DNA of 64,000 bases from Saccharolobus shibatae B12 (lineage in GTDB: Archaea > Thermoproteota > Thermoprotei_A > Sulfolobales > Sulfolobaceae). Shown here one piece after another: positions 56,009 through 64,000 of the stretch (positions are counted from its first letter, which is position 1; every line of letters starts with the position of its first letter). The notes beneath the pieces are model-generated. The model did no database searches and was not told where the DNA came from. It saw nothing but the letters and a program-made list of their open reading frames with translations. The DNA is taken from positions 62,001 through 126,000 of the forward strand of contig NZ_CP077717.1 in the NCBI RefSeq assembly GCF_019175345.1. Reading direction: 5' to 3'. A program made the position numbers and the translations under genes.

Positions 56009-56540
56009 GGACATATTAATCGACAAAGTTGTCAATATCTCTTTAGAAGTGCAGAAAATAAGGGCTATAAAACCTATTATAGTGGATGAAAATACACATG
56101 TTATCTTAGATGGTCATCATAGATTTACTGCTGCTTTACGTCTTTCGCTACCAAAAATACCAGTGATTTACGTAAACTATAATTCTACTTCTATTAGCGT
56201 CAGTATATGGTATAGAAGATTCTCAAAGCCTCATATTGTAAAGAGCATATTATCATCAATTTACTCCAGTGGTGGAATATGCGCCCGATTCGATTCTATC
56301 CGCATTTGTGATGATAGCTTGTATAAACTTTATTGGAAACTAGAAAAAGTGGAAAGTTTTCTACATTCGATAGGGATACATGTCGAAAAGGATATGGTTG
56401 GTCATTTAGAACCACCTTCAATATATAAGGAAGATGTTATAAGTATTGCTAATAGGGGCTTAAGATTTCCACCTAAGACAACAAGACACGTATATGAATT
56501 TATTATTCCCCAAAAGGCAATATCAATAGATGATACTTAA
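55977..56540 (+). CDS. ParB/sulfiredoxin-fold protein of the ups cluster (SerK-like)
   Basis: About 187 residues. IPHEDILIDKVVNISLEVQKIRAIKPIIVDENTHVILDGHHRFTAALRL is the ParB N-terminal fold with its DGHHR motif. This motif is shared by ParB-type nucleases/CTPases and by archaeal ADP-dependent serine kinase (SerK). No HTH domain follows, which argues against a partition protein. The gene is conserved beside the ups operon in Sulfolobales and is called ParB-like there. Its biochemical activity cannot be decided from sequence. The ATG at 55977 is inside the nth gene, and a longer GTG start at 55956 is possible. Confidence 0.8.
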   Translation: MEKPRNLIPHEDILIDKVVNISLEVQKIRAIKPIIVDENTHVILDGHHRFTAALRLSLPKIPVIYVNYNSTSISVSIWYRRFSKPHIVKSILSSIYSSGGICARFDSIRICDDSLYKLYWKLEKVESFLHSIGIHVEKDMVGHLEPPSIYKEDVISIANRGLRFPPKTTRHVYEFIIPQKAISIDDT

Positions 56541-57906
56541 CTTATTACTTAATCTGGCTATATTTATAGTACCTTCTCTAGTGGTTTGGAATCAGATAAT
56601 TTTCTATATTTATGGTAAGAATGACAATGTAGTTAATTTAATTCTATACGATAACGGGATTAATTTACCTAAACTATCAATTATAGTACCGACGAAGGGT
56701 GAACGAATAGATGTGATTCAAGGGCTAATTAATAATATATATGAGGCTAGATGGGATAAAAACAAGCTAGAGATAATAATCGTATCTGATGATGATCAAG
56801 CATATTTTGATAAATTATTATCAACATTAATTATTCCTCCAGGGTTAGATGTAAAGATATTCAGAAGAGAAAAGAGACTTGGCTATAAAAGTGGTGCATT
56901 AGCATTTGGCTTGCAGAAAAGTACCGGTGATTTAATTCTAACATTAGATGTTGACGCTAGGATTGAAAAAGATTCGTTAATAAGAGCTTACAATCATATG
57001 GTGAATTTAGGCTGTGATGCAGTTACTATGGAATGGCATGGTTACTCTAACATTAGCACATCTCTAGCAAGAGCGTTGATGGTATCAACAGTACTTACTA
57101 GTAGATCTATACTGAGAGGAAGGGACAAATTAGGATTAAAAGTATTGCCAATAGGATGTGGAACGATCTTTAAGCGTAGTGCATTGGAAGCGGTAAACGG
57201 ATGGGACTATACTATGGTTCAAGATGATTATGAACTTGGAACCAGACTTATAAATAGAGGATTTAGGATTTGCGCATCTTCATCCCCAGTTTATGTGGAA
57301 GTTCCAGACAATCTAATAGCATTTTACGTACAGCAGACTAGGTGGGCGATGGGGACGATGGAGGTTCTTTCTAGGAGGTTCAAATATATTGTAAGTAGTA
57401 ATATAAAAATTTGGCAAAAAATAGAGATTATAGCTTATCTTTCTCAGTACATTCCAATTATACTAACTTTTATAAGTGCTACTGTTTTTGGAATAGCTGG
57501 TTTTCTAGGTATTAAGCTTAGTATGAGTTTGCCAATGTTTGTCATATGGGCTATAACATTATCAGTTTATGCTATTATTTTTGTAAATAGTGCAAAGAGG
57601 TCAGGGATAGATACTATAACAGCAATAAAAGCGCTGGGAAGATTATCTGCTTATACTGTTGGAATTTCGCCATTTTTACTCGTTGGTACTCTTAATGCAT
57701 TTAAGAAGACTAGAACATATATTGTTACTCCAAAAGGTAAGAAGGCTGAGAGTAACATAGGATATCCAATTTTAGCCTTCGGAGTATTTTTCCTTTTATC
57801 GGCTTTCCTTTATATGTTTAGAGGCGACTTTCTAACCTTTATTTGGCTAGCTTACTATTCAATAGCTTTCCTTTATACTTTTATAGCATATATTAAAGGA
57901 TTATGA
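56530..57906 (+). CDS. Processive family-2 glycosyltransferase, membrane-bound
   Basis: 458 residues. An N-terminal membrane helix precedes the GT-A domain: LSIIVPTKGERIDVIQGLI (first Asp), ILTLDVDARIEKDS (DxD), MVQDDYELGTRLINRG (catalytic Asp) and YVQQTRWAMGTMEV (QxxRW). Four C-terminal membrane helices follow. The QxxRW motif marks polymerising enzymes such as cellulose or hyaluronan synthases. It overlaps the ParB-like gene by 11 bases. Within the ups cluster it may make a surface polysaccharide or glycan for cell recognition. Confidence 0.88.
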   Translation: MILNLLLNLAIFIVPSLVVWNQIIFYIYGKNDNVVNLILYDNGINLPKLSIIVPTKGERIDVIQGLINNIYEARWDKNKLEIIIVSDDDQAYFDKLLSTLIIPPGLDVKIFRREKRLGYKSGALAFGLQKSTGDLILTLDVDARIEKDSLIRAYNHMVNLGCDAVTMEWHGYSNISTSLARALMVSTVLTSRSILRGRDKLGLKVLPIGCGTIFKRSALEAVNGWDYTMVQDDYELGTRLINRGFRICASSSPVYVEVPDNLIAFYVQQTRWAMGTMEVLSRRFKYIVSSNIKIWQKIEIIAYLSQYIPIILTFISATVFGIAGFLGIKLSMSLPMFVIWAITLSVYAIIFVNSAKRSGIDTITAIKALGRLSAYTVGISPFLLVGTLNAFKKTRTYIVTPKGKKAESNIGYPILAFGVFFLLSAFLYMFRGDFLTFIWLAYYSIAFLYTFIAYIKGL

Positions 57907-57946
57907 AAGAAGTATTTTTTAAATCATATTCTTAAAGGACTACAAG

Positions 57947-60574
57947 TTGAGTAGTACCTACTTTTACTCCGATGAAGAAATATATAACTTACTTAGACCA
58001 TATGTAGCCAAATGGTTTAAGGAGAAATATACCACGTTCACTCCTCCTCAGAGAGCAGCGATACCCTTAATAAAGCAAAACTATAATGTCTTAGTATCAA
58101 GTCCTACGGGAAGTGGGAAAACTTTAGCTGCGTTTCTAGGAATTTTAGATTCGTTATTTGAATTAGGCGATAACAACGAGTTGGAAGATAAGGTTTACGC
58201 GATTTATATTTCACCGTTAAGGGCGCTTAACAATGATATGCAAAGAAACCTATTAGAACCTCTTAATGAGTTAAAGCAGATAAATCCAAGGTTACCAGAT
58301 ATTAGGGTTGGAATTAGAACCAGTGACACTACACCCTATGAAAAACAGAAAATGTTAAAGAAACCTCCACATATTTTAATAACAACACCAGAATCCTTCG
58401 GAATATCCATAACTTCACCGAAGTTCAGCCAGAAATTAACTGATGTGAAATGGGTTATAGTCGATGAAATTCATGAGCTAGCTAACAGTAAGAGGGGAGC
58501 TTATCTTTCTGCAATATTAGAATTATTTAGAAACCTACTTGCTAAGAAAGAATTTGTAAGAATAGGTCTAAGTGCGACTGTATCACCCCTTGAAGAAGTA
58601 GCTCAATTTCTTGTGGGTAAAGGCAGAGAGTATAGAATTGTTGACGCTAGATTTGTAAAACCTATTGATATTAAGGTGATTTCTCCAGTTAAAGATCTAG
58701 TTCATTCTTCTGAAAGTGAGGTAGATAAGGGAATATATAAGACTATCTTGAATGAAGTAAAAAAGCATAGAACTACTCTTATCTTTACAAATACAAGACA
58801 CGCTACAGAGAGAGTAGCGTATAAGTTGAGAAAGTTAGCTGAAAATGAAAAGGTCTTTGATGTTGATGCGATAGAAGCTCATCATAGTAGTCTTAGTAGA
58901 GATGTGAGACTAGATGTGGAAGATAAGCTTAAAAAGGGGATCTTAAAAGTTGTTGTATCATCAACTAGCCTTGAATTAGGAATAGACATAGGCTACATAG
59001 ATTTAGTCGTTTTATTAAGTAGTCCTAAGAGTGTAAGTAGATTATTACAAAGAATAGGGAGAGCTGGTCATCATATAAGGAGTATTAGCAAAGGAAGAGT
59101 GATTGTTGTTGATAGAGATGATTTAGTTGAGTGTTCTGTATTAGCTAAGTTGGCTAGAGATAGGAAAATTGATAACATTCATATTCCTAAAAATCCATTA
59201 GATGTCTTGTCGCAGATAATAGTATCTGCTAGTTTAATTTCTCCGATAGATAGGGAAGAGTTGTATAATATTCTAAAGCGGTCATATAATTTCTCAGACC
59301 TTAGTGAATCTGAGTACTCTCTAGTATTAAGATATCTTAGTGGAGATTTCTTTGGAGTTGAATTAAAAAACGTTTATGCTAAAATACGACTAAAAGAGGA
59401 AAAGATTATTTATCCCAAGAAAGGTAGTAGACTTATATTTTACACTAATAGTGGTACAATTCCGGATGAGGCTATGATAAGCGTAGTTACTGAGAATAAT
59501 AGATATGTTGGTAATTTAGAAGAAGAATTTGTTGAAATACTATCACCCGGAGATATCTTCGTATTAAGTGGTAGGACCTATGAATTTATTGGGAGCAAAG
59601 GTTCAAAGGTAATTGTAAAAGAGGCCATAGGTCAAAGGCCAACAGTTCCGAGCTGGTTTTCTGAAATGCTTCCATTAGCCTATGAATCAGCGCTAGAGGT
59701 TGGTAAGTTTAGAAGAGAAATAGCTGAGATGATTAAGAAAGGAGTAACGCATACCGAGATAATACAAAATATTTCTAAGGAATATGAAATTGATAAACAC
59801 GCTTCCATGTCAATATATACCTATATTTTAGAGCAATACCTTTTCACCAATGGAAAAGTTCCTTCTGATAACTTGATTTTAATAGAAATTTATGATGATG
59901 AAGAAGGAATTAGGAATTATATTTTTCACGCATTATATGGAAGAAGGGCATTAGATGCTCTTTCTAGAGCTTTTGCATATGTGCTTAGTGAAGAATTAAA
60001 TACAGATGTTAGAGTTTCTGTTACTGACAATGGATTTGTACTTAGTGTGAAAAGAGACATTCCCTTGGATTATGATATTAAGAACCTATTTGAAAAGGTT
60101 AATACAAATAACGTTTATGAAATAGTTACAAAGGCTATTATGAGGACAGAAATGCTAAAGAGAAGATTTAGACACTGCGCAGAGAGATCATTTATGATAT
60201 TGCGAAAATACAAAGGAAGGGAGACTAATCTAGAGAGAAGAGAATTAAATTCAGAGATATTACTAAAGGCTGTAAGAGAAATTGAAAATTTTCCAGTGAT
60301 TAAGGAGACTATCAGAGAGATTTTGGAAGATCATATGGATATAATGAGGGCTAAAGAGATTCTCAGAAAAGTTGCCGATCATGAAATAACAGTTGACGTA
60401 TTTGGACCTACTACCATTCCTAGTCCATTTTCCCATAGCATAATACTCAAAGGACATTCAGATGTAGTACTAGCTGAAGACAGAAGAGAACTAATGAAGA
60501 AGCTTCATGATAGAGTTGTGGAGTTCTTGAGACAGAAGGGAGTTAATATCGAGCTCGAATATACTTCCGTTTGA
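57947..60574 (+). CDS. Lhr-family DNA helicase (Hel112-type)
   Basis: 875 residues. Superfamily 2 motifs are PPQRAAIPLI (Q), SSPTGSGKTLAAFLG (I), TTPESFGI (Ib), VDEIHEL (II), GLSATVSP (III), TLIFTNTRHATERVA (IV), SSTSLELGIDIG (V) and LLQRIGRAGHH (VI), within residues 25-400. The long Lhr C-terminal region with winged-helix and beta-barrel parts follows. The S. solfataricus Hel112 helicase in this locus is a 3'-5' DNA helicase. TTG at 57947 is the start. The 3' end overlaps the convergent JAMM gene by about 84 bases. Confidence 0.92.
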   Translation: MSSTYFYSDEEIYNLLRPYVAKWFKEKYTTFTPPQRAAIPLIKQNYNVLVSSPTGSGKTLAAFLGILDSLFELGDNNELEDKVYAIYISPLRALNNDMQRNLLEPLNELKQINPRLPDIRVGIRTSDTTPYEKQKMLKKPPHILITTPESFGISITSPKFSQKLTDVKWVIVDEIHELANSKRGAYLSAILELFRNLLAKKEFVRIGLSATVSPLEEVAQFLVGKGREYRIVDARFVKPIDIKVISPVKDLVHSSESEVDKGIYKTILNEVKKHRTTLIFTNTRHATERVAYKLRKLAENEKVFDVDAIEAHHSSLSRDVRLDVEDKLKKGILKVVVSSTSLELGIDIGYIDLVVLLSSPKSVSRLLQRIGRAGHHIRSISKGRVIVVDRDDLVECSVLAKLARDRKIDNIHIPKNPLDVLSQIIVSASLISPIDREELYNILKRSYNFSDLSESEYSLVLRYLSGDFFGVELKNVYAKIRLKEEKIIYPKKGSRLIFYTNSGTIPDEAMISVVTENNRYVGNLEEEFVEILSPGDIFVLSGRTYEFIGSKGSKVIVKEAIGQRPTVPSWFSEMLPLAYESALEVGKFRREIAEMIKKGVTHTEIIQNISKEYEIDKHASMSIYTYILEQYLFTNGKVPSDNLILIEIYDDEEGIRNYIFHALYGRRALDALSRAFAYVLSEELNTDVRVSVTDNGFVLSVKRDIPLDYDIKNLFEKVNTNNVYEIVTKAIMRTEMLKRRFRHCAERSFMILRKYKGRETNLERRELNSEILLKAVREIENFPVIKETIREILEDHMDIMRAKEILRKVADHEITVDVFGPTTIPSPFSHSIILKGHSDVVLAEDRRELMKKLHDRVVEFLRQKGVNIELEYTSV

Positions 60575-60841
60575 ATATATTATACCTTTTATACATCTTT
60601 GAGATACAATAATCCAAGGTATATTCCATATTTTCATGGATACGATATCTTTGTAACTAGGTTCACAACTTTCTTCATGAGTGTGAACTATTGCTTGTAT
60701 TTCGCCGTTACACTTGTTTTTTACAATAGTATAAAAATCAGATGGGTCACATAGAAATTCATATTTTATATAACTTATATTTTTTAACTCATAAAAAGCA
60801 TTATTACAGATGATTCCGCATTTCTCTTTCAAGATGTCCAC
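60491..60841 (-). CDS. JAMM/MPN+ domain metalloprotease-like protein
   Basis: 116 residues. The zinc signature E ... HxH ... S..D is seen: an N-terminal EKCGIICNN with its Glu, then IVHTHEESCEPSYKDI near residue 50. Archaeal JAMM proteins remove ubiquitin-like SAMP/Urm1 tags or sulfur-carrier peptides. The length is typical of minimal archaeal forms. The start at 60841 overlaps the end of the CBS regulator gene, so the two are cotranscribed. The last 28 codons lie opposite the helicase gene. Confidence 0.82.
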   Translation of the reverse strand: MDILKEKCGIICNNAFYELKNISYIKYEFLCDPSDFYTIVKNKCNGEIQAIVHTHEESCEPSYKDIVSMKIWNIPWIIVSQRCIKGIIYSNGSIFELDINSLLSQELHNSIMKLLH

Positions 60842-61731
60842 AAGCCTTCCAAGCCTGCGATAGACCTTAAAATATCTGTTCTGGTTACAATACCTACGGC
60901 TTTGTTATTACTATCAAGCACTAGCAATCTACCAACATTGTAAATTATCATTTTCCTAATTGCGTCTAACAAATCTTCATTTTCATTTATGCTTATTACA
61001 TTGGTCTTCATATAGTCCGACACTTTAGCGGTATAGTTTCCTTCGAAGAAGGCTTTGATTATATCTGCTGTAGTTAGAATCCCTACAACTTTTTCGTCTT
61101 GATTGATAACAGGTGCACCTCTTATTGCTTCCTTGTAAAATATCATGGAAGCTTCTCTTAAGCTAGTTTCCGGTTTTAACGCTATAAGTTTCTTGGAAAT
61201 GAGATTTTTAACTTTTTCCTTTGGAATACTTATCATTCTCTTGACATCTACTACGATTTCTTTACTATTCTCATCTAAGTGTAATACTAATCCTTCAATA
61301 ACTAGCCTACTATAGGGTGTAGGACCCAATCGTACGGCATCTCCTACTTTTAATTTCCTTAGATCTCCCTCTACCTTTAAGAGAACCCTATTTGCTGAAG
61401 GGTTAGTAATATCAATTATTTCAATATTTTCTACTTTAATATCAGTTTCTATCATTCCTTTATAGAGATTTAGCTTATCCAGTATTGGAGTTAATGTAGG
61501 ATTATTAATAATTTCATACGCCTTTAGTGTTGGCATATAGCCTCCATTAGGTCCAGGTTTAGATTCAACTAGACCTAATACCTTTAAGCTTAGTATAATG
61601 TTTCTTACCGTGCCCTCATCTTTCCCTATAATGTCAGCTACTTCCTTACTTTTTATCATTCTTTTTTGCCTATTATAAAGATCTGTAAGTGCTAACAATA
61701 TTTCCCTTTGAGTAGGCGAGAGATTCTGCAT
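60829..61731 (-). CDS. Winged-helix protein with two CBS domains, transcriptional regulator-like
   Basis: 300 residues. The N-terminal winged helix (about 1-70; QREILLALTDLYNRQKRMIKSKEVADIIGKDEGTVRNII region) is followed by a small beta domain with GDAVRLGPTPYSRLVIEG. A CBS pair then runs from about 180 (LIALKPETSLREASMIF ... VVGILTTADIIKAF and NVISINENEDLLDAIRKM ... AVGIVTRTDILRSI). CBS pairs bind adenine nucleotides and so may couple transcription to energy state. It is the first gene of a two-gene unit with the JAMM gene. Confidence 0.85.
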   Translation of the reverse strand: MQNLSPTQREILLALTDLYNRQKRMIKSKEVADIIGKDEGTVRNIILSLKVLGLVESKPGPNGGYMPTLKAYEIINNPTLTPILDKLNLYKGMIETDIKVENIEIIDITNPSANRVLLKVEGDLRKLKVGDAVRLGPTPYSRLVIEGLVLHLDENSKEIVVDVKRMISIPKEKVKNLISKKLIALKPETSLREASMIFYKEAIRGAPVINQDEKVVGILTTADIIKAFFEGNYTAKVSDYMKTNVISINENEDLLDAIRKMIIYNVGRLLVLDSNNKAVGIVTRTDILRSIAGLEGLWTS

Positions 61732-61772
61732 AACTCAATTATAATTTATTTAGTAGTTTAAAATATCTATGC

Positions 61773-62468
61773 TTATACCTTTATACCTAAAACCTTATTC
61801 AATACCTTCTTATTTACGTTAAATACCTCTTTGGCTATTAATGCAACATAATCAGCTTTTGGTAAAGGATATTCAATACCTATTGATATTGCTATAGCCT
61901 TCTTAGTAGCAATATAGGTTAGCCTATCCCTCACTATTCCCTCAGCTATACTTTCTGCAAGCTTAAATGCAGTATAGAATCTTGAAAAACTTCTTGAAGT
62001 ATGCTTTATTTCGTCTTTTTCTGAAATATTTAGATTTCTTAGCGATTTATACATTTTATCTTCCGATTCAAAAGAGAATACTATTTTAGTAAATGTTGTT
62101 CTTAATGCTCTAGCTAACACCTCTTTGTTATTACCAGACTTTTCAAAGGCCTCATTAACGCTTCCATTTATGATTAACCTTGAGATCTCATCGTAGTCTT
62201 CCTCCTTAGATAGTAATTTGTCAAATATTTGTTTATTGTCTTCAAAGAGACCTAGCCCATATTTTCCCACTACAAACAAGCTTACTAGCTCCTTCTCATA
62301 TAATCCATCTGCATTAAACCCTCTAAATGGCTTAATATTTTTCTTTGTATAAGCATTTTTAACGATTTCAATAACATCTTCCCGACTTAATGATTCCCAG
62401 CTTTCCATCAATAAACTCCATATGTCAGTAAGTACTTTTATCCTTTCTCTGTAGATTTCCTTTACCAT
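61773..62468 (-). CDS. Conserved crenarchaeal helical protein, unknown function
   Basis: 231 residues, mostly helical. The N-terminus is [20 protein letters not shown], with [28 protein letters not shown] near residue 55. It resembles a crenarchaeal family annotated only as a domain of unknown function (possibly DUF2192). No catalytic or metal motifs are visible. It is a single gene divergent from the 130-residue gene, with a short shared promoter region. Confidence 0.65.
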   Translation of the reverse strand: MVKEIYRERIKVLTDIWSLLMESWESLSREDVIEIVKNAYTKKNIKPFRGFNADGLYEKELVSLFVVGKYGLGLFEDNKQIFDKLLSKEEDYDEISRLIINGSVNEAFEKSGNNKEVLARALRTTFTKIVFSFESEDKMYKSLRNLNISEKDEIKHTSRSFSRFYTAFKLAESIAEGIVRDRLTYIATKKAIAISIGIEYPLPKADYVALIAKEVFNVNKKVLNKVLGIKV

Positions 62469-62535
62469 TCCTAACTACCTCGTTAAGTTTATGTGCACAT
62501 TTCTTTATAAGGTATACTATATTAAGTAGTTTATC

Positions 62536-62928
62536 ATGAGTTCAGTTACAGAGGATAATTTAAAACCAAATATTGTACTTCTTTCAACTTCTGATCTAGA
62601 GCAAGAAATAAGGCAACTAACAGAGGAACTAAAGAACATAAAAGATAATAATAATGAAGAGCATAAAAAAATCTATGCTATAGTTGACAATATAACAAGA
62701 ACTTTAAACTGGATTAATATAGCAAAATCTCAAGGTGTATGGAAATCAAAAACTTGCAAACATGCAATAAACTTTGTATGTCAAGCGTGGAATATAAGCG
62801 ATGAAAGTAAGCTCGGAATTCCTAGTGATGTAATAGTAATAAATGATGATGGTACTAAAAGAGTTGTTGTTTCCAAATTTTCAGAAATATGCATTGTATG
62901 TCCACTATACGAAGCTAGGAGAAGTTGA
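62536..62928 (+). CDS. Small protein with N-terminal coiled coil and conserved cysteines
   Basis: 130 residues. A helix LEQEIRQLTEELKNIKDNNNEEHKKIYAIVDNI likely forms a coiled coil. The second half holds four cysteines (CKHAINFVC and CIVCPLY), which could bind zinc or an iron-sulfur cluster. TTTATAAGG about 25 bases upstream of the ATG points to a leaderless mRNA. It converges on the HTH gene with an overlap of 24 bases. Function unknown. Confidence 0.6.
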   Translation: MSSVTEDNLKPNIVLLSTSDLEQEIRQLTEELKNIKDNNNEEHKKIYAIVDNITRTLNWINIAKSQGVWKSKTCKHAINFVCQAWNISDESKLGIPSDVIVINDDGTKRVVVSKFSEICIVCPLYEARRS

Positions 62929-63273
62929 TAACATTTTATCAAATGCTGTATCAAGTAGTTTTTTAAGTTTCTGTACATTCTCGTTTTCCACTATTTTTTC
63001 TATATCTATTTCCCTAGATAGTTCTATTAAAGCCTCTGTTATGTCACTAATTATTATTTTAATTATCTCATAATACTCATCTTCTTTAGCAACTTCAATA
63101 CATTTTTCAATTATTTCATCACTTGGGTGTGTAATTCCCTTCAAGTACTTAGTAATCGCTGCTGGAGTTATACCCAGCTCATCAGCAAGTTCCTTTTTAC
63201 TTCTGTTTTGTAAGAGAATGTGTATAATGTGCAGTCTAGCGTCTTTCCCTAGATTATGAATTGCCTTTTCCAT
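62905..63273 (-). CDS. HTH transcriptional regulator (XRE-like)
   Basis: 122 residues. RSKKELADELGITPAAITKYLKG near residue 25 is a clear helix-turn-helix, followed by an entirely helical C-terminal part that probably dimerises or senses a ligand. It is divergent from the alcohol-dehydrogenase-like gene across 55 AT-rich bases and may regulate it. The ATG is at 63273. Confidence 0.8.
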   Translation of the reverse strand: MEKAIHNLGKDARLHIIHILLQNRSKKELADELGITPAAITKYLKGITHPSDEIIEKCIEVAKEDEYYEIIKIIISDITEALIELSREIDIEKIVENENVQKLKKLLDTAFDKMLSTSPSFV

Positions 63274-63328
63274 TGTAGAATGAATTTAATTATAAAATTT
63301 AATAAGCAGTAGGAGTTATGTCCCTTAA

Positions 63329-64000
63329 ATGAAAGCTTTGGTATTCAATTTAGGTATTACAATAAACGATGTGCCAGAAAAACAAGTTAATAGAGATTAT
63401 GTATTATTAAAGCCAAAAAGAGTGTTAGTAAATGGGTTAGAAAACTCAATATATGTGGGTTTATTATGGGTAGAACCAGCTAGAATACTCGGTTCAACTG
63501 GAATAGGTAGAATTGAAAACGTGGGATTAGATATTGACAAGAGTTTAGAAGGGAAACTAGTTCTCGTCTTACCATATTCTCAGACATATGGTGGGATTGG
63601 AACTGAGATAGATGGTATTTTGGCAGAAAAGGCTACTGTACCTCTGGACAGTATAGTAATTCTTCCTCAATCTAATTTCAATGAAAAATATATACTTTAT
63701 CCTTACGTGAGTTTTGCATTACAATTACCTAAATATATTAGCAGCGGCAATACCTTAATAATAGGTAGTGGACTTTACGGAATAACCTCAGCACTTTATT
63801 TAAGAGACGTAGTCACTAAACTTGCTGTATATAGGGAAGACGGAATTAATCCGAAAATAGTGGGAGTTGAGGAGATTCGACACCTTTCACAGGAGTGGGA
63901 CAATATAATAATTACAACATTTAGGTCATGGATCAGAGCTTTTATAGACGATATTTCTAAATCAAATACTAAGATAATAATGCCCAAGTTAATGAACACA
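63329..64000 (+). CDS. Zinc-type alcohol dehydrogenase-like protein (partial)
   Basis: The frame runs from ATG at 63329 through the end of the window, so about 224 residues are seen. MKALVFNLGITINDVPE, a GroES-like beta region with GRIENVG and LVLVLPYSQTYGGIG, and a Rossmann entry NTLIIGSGLYGITSALYL near residue 142 fit the medium-chain dehydrogenase superfamily. The usual GHE and cysteine-rich structural zinc lobe are not evident, so the catalytic metal may be missing. An upstream four-codon frame at 63318 ends on its start codon. Confidence 0.68.
   Translation, partial: MKALVFNLGITINDVPEKQVNRDYVLLKPKRVLVNGLENSIYVGLLWVEPARILGSTGIGRIENVGLDIDKSLEGKLVLVLPYSQTYGGIGTEIDGILAEKATVPLDSIVILPQSNFNEKYILYPYVSFALQLPKYISSGNTLIIGSGLYGITSALYLRDVVTKLAVYREDGINPKIVGVEEIRHLSQEWDNIIITTFRSWIRAFIDDISKSNTKIIMPKLMNT

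Overview
The window is crenarchaeal chromosomal DNA from a Sulfolobales member, closest in character to Sulfolobus/Saccharolobus solfataricus or S. islandicus. The reasons are: AT-rich DNA; leaderless genes about 25 nt downstream of TATA boxes beside operon-internal genes with GGTG Shine-Dalgarno sites; intron-containing tRNAs; a Cdc48/FEN1/aEF1-beta neighbourhood; the LysW-dependent lysine/arginine pathway; and the UV-inducible pili (ups) and CedB DNA-exchange genes. No rRNA and no CRISPR array were seen.

Layout. 1-9.7 kb, minus strand: a tightly overlapping tetrapyrrole operon in the order precorrin-2 dehydrogenase-hemA-hemB-hemL-hemC-hemD. It runs on into a small unknown gene, an alkaline-phosphatase-superfamily phosphodiesterase and a two-gene flavoprotein. 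9.7-18.1 kb: information processing (FEN1, small wHTH-like protein, Cdc48, aEF-1beta, Zn-ribbon protein, Pth2, TruD, AspRS, NusA-like KH protein, L40e). FEN1 appears to use a non-canonical AUA start. 18.1-22.4 kb: an intron-containing tRNA, a TPP-enzyme-like protein that has lost key residues, an ECF-type transporter (S, T and fused double ATPase) and tRNA-Lys(CTT).

22.4-24.3 kb is an accessory scar with a decayed IS110-family transposase. 24.3-32.3 kb, minus strand: a sugar epimerase, SRP19, S8e, a cis-prenyltransferase and the full lysYZMWXJK cluster. 32.3-39.4 kb: cedB (DNA-import ATPase), phosphohexuloisomerase, a PfkB-like kinase, a flavoprotein, small unknown genes and an ArsB/NhaD-type permease. 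39.4-40.35 kb: tRNA-Lys(TTT), tRNA-Val(CAC) and orphan IS200/IS605-like end fragments. 40.35-49 kb: pibD (class III signal peptidase), a CbiG-like protein, a BtuF-like protein without signal peptide, citramalate synthase, a UbiA prenyltransferase, a strong hairpin, an NDH/SQR-like flavoprotein and an RNA m5C methyltransferase.

49-60.6 kb is the ups locus: upsX-E-F-A-B, followed across a divergent wHTH regulator by endonuclease III, a ParB-fold protein, a processive GT2 glycosyltransferase and an Lhr/Hel112-type helicase. 60.5-64 kb: a JAMM protein, a CBS regulator, unknown conserved genes, an HTH regulator and a truncated alcohol-dehydrogenase-like gene.

The genes for DNA exchange lie within about 28 kb: pilus assembly (ups), pilin processing (pibD), the import motor (cedB) and DNA-processing enzymes (nth, ParB-like, helicase). 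The most useful new leads are regulatory or structural: the AUA start of FEN1; a perfect inverted repeat over the divergent nth/wHTH promoter; another in front of the heme operon; a 14-bp perfect hairpin between converging genes; the structured leader of pibD; an unannotated two-helix membrane peptide; and a degenerate TPP protein beside an ECF transporter.
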